Assembly (NCBI GenBank): GCA_003118195.1
Contig: BEXV01000030.1
Coordinates: forward strand, 120,019-184,018
DNA from: Hemicentrotus pulcherrimus
Lineage: Eukaryota; Echinodermata; Echinoidea; Camarodonta; Strongylocentrotidae
DNA: 64,000 nt
Direction of reading: 5' to 3'
Within the stretch, counting starts at the first letter, position 1. The number at the start of each line of letters is the position of its first letter. Of the stretch, positions 62,845 to 64,000 are shown piece after piece. The translations under genes and the position numbers were made by a program. A model generated the notes under the pieces. It saw nothing but the letters and a program-made list of their open reading frames with translations. It did no database searches and was not told where the DNA came from.

Positions 62845-64000
62845 AAGATGATCTTATGTCGGTCGTCGGCATCTCTGCATTTATGATAACCCTGGTCGTA
62901 CTCCCATTCCTCTCAATAGAAAACTGGGTCGATACCGGATGAAGATATTGATGCAGGGTCTCTAGCGTGGATCCCAATCGGCTACCACTCTTCCCTCTCT
63001 TCACCGTTGCTCCCTTTAGTCCTGTATTCCGTTTGATGGCCAAACAGTAACTCAACCCCTGTGAATACACAGACCGGCATGGAAGTCTGGCGGGGGTAGT
63101 CGCAGAGCTCATACTGCAAATATGTATTTTTTGGAAGTTCCCTGTGTTCTACTATCCATCATAATGGTGGCTATCATAATGTTGTTTTAATAGCTTTGTA
63201 TTTGAGTTTGTTCCGTTAACAATGCCTCAACAGAAAAAATTTAGGGAACTTTTCATGAGATTTTTTCAGGTGTATATAGTAATTAGCAGTATCCTTAATT
63301 ATTGTATTATGATATTTTAATATTATCTTTACAAATATACTAGTTTCCCTCCAATTCACATTCCTTGTGTATGTTGTAAAGTGGTATTAAAGAAATATTG
63401 CAAGAATATAAAATTCTTGAATCACGCAGGTAACAATTTTTAATGCAGATGATGCAGCAAGGTGAGATCAATAGTCTTTGACGTGTCTGATTGATGAGAC
63501 TAAGGGGACCAGTGGACACCTCTACCAAAAAGTCAGGGGTACAAAGCCACTTGTAACCATGCATTATTCAGACTGAGTGACCCCGGACACTCGCCCAGTA
63601 GTTCCCCACTCCCGGAATCAGGGGGTCCCTAATGGCCAATTGATACTCCCCACGCTTTCTGGACTAAGTGGCCGTGTCCACTGCGTGCTGGAGTGGCGTG
63701 GCCACCGATGATGCTAGCCGCAAACTGGATGGAGGACGCTTCTCCATCTCCTAAATTCCATCATCATCTCCTTCCCGCTTGCTTGGTCTGGTATCGCTCT
63801 TACTCACACTTATTCACACACCTCTACCGGGATGGCCTAAATATGATACCTTCTCGCATTCTTTTCTCTTCACCTTAATATGCATCTCATTAGAATTCTT
63901 TAGCCCTTTCTTATTCTCTTCCTGTTGCGTTGGTCATTGGGGTGATGGTCCGAGGGTCTCCAGTTTCATTCAAATTCTGGTGCTTTGGTGGAAAGAGGCC
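60971..64000. other. Non-coding block
   Basis: No gene is recognised. Pyrimidine-rich DNA occupies about 61290-61600. A GA run lies at 62814-62840. About 62900-63110 and 63570-63790 are GC-richer and contain short open frames with no recognisable product. The window ends without entering a gene. Confidence 0.5.
62814..62840. repeat. GA microsatellite
   Basis: About 13 GA units. They account for the Arg-Glu and Ser-Leu runs in the frames that cross them. Confidence 0.9.

Overview
This is 64 kb of AT-rich, non-coding DNA from a metazoan genome. I found no complete protein-coding gene, no recognisable exon, no tRNA or rRNA gene and no CRISPR array. The longest gap-free open frame is 157 codons (18278-18751, minus) and resembles no family I know. 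Abundant GA/CT, GT, GATA-like and GACA microsatellites, assembly gaps, small DNA-transposon relics and short GC-richer islands set in AT-rich sequence all suggest intergenic or long-intron DNA of a marine deuterostome. A sea urchin is my best guess, but that is inference: no diagnostic gene is present.

Layout. 1-7.6 kb: AT-rich DNA with the first copies of a dispersed short palindromic element, a 102-bp tandem duplication and CT, GA and TG microsatellites. 7.67-8.11 kb: a non-autonomous DNA transposon with perfect 26-bp terminal inverted repeats. 8.4-16 kb: more palindromic elements, a nearly perfect 35-bp-arm hairpin (11633-11737), a GC-richer block with PBX/MEIS-like sites (about 14.7-14.95 kb) and GA arrays. 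16-22 kb: unique sequence with RFX X-box-like motifs. 22284-23181: an 898-base gap with GA on its left edge and CT on its right. 23-31 kb: unique sequence, a 3 x 36 bp minisatellite and a CpG-dense island (30.6-30.7 kb). 31-43 kb: more palindromic elements, a poly-G gap and large CT arrays. 43-54 kb: unique sequence and a duplicated block split by a single N (49629-50134) that looks like an unmerged contig overlap. 54-64 kb: a second poly-G gap, GA/CT arrays and an old diverged tandem duplication.

The most interesting signal is the palindromic family. At least ten loci, spread from 0.16 kb to 61 kb, carry the word AGCCAGAAGGGC-RTTAA or its complement. Most have a second arm in inverted orientation 5-30 bases away, giving 50-75 bp imperfect hairpins. 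Stems are kept by wobble pairs or matched changes in some copies. It behaves like an unnamed foldback or miniature inverted-repeat family, or a family of structured RNAs, and I do not recognise it. Everything else of function here would be cis-regulatory and is stated only as low-confidence inference.
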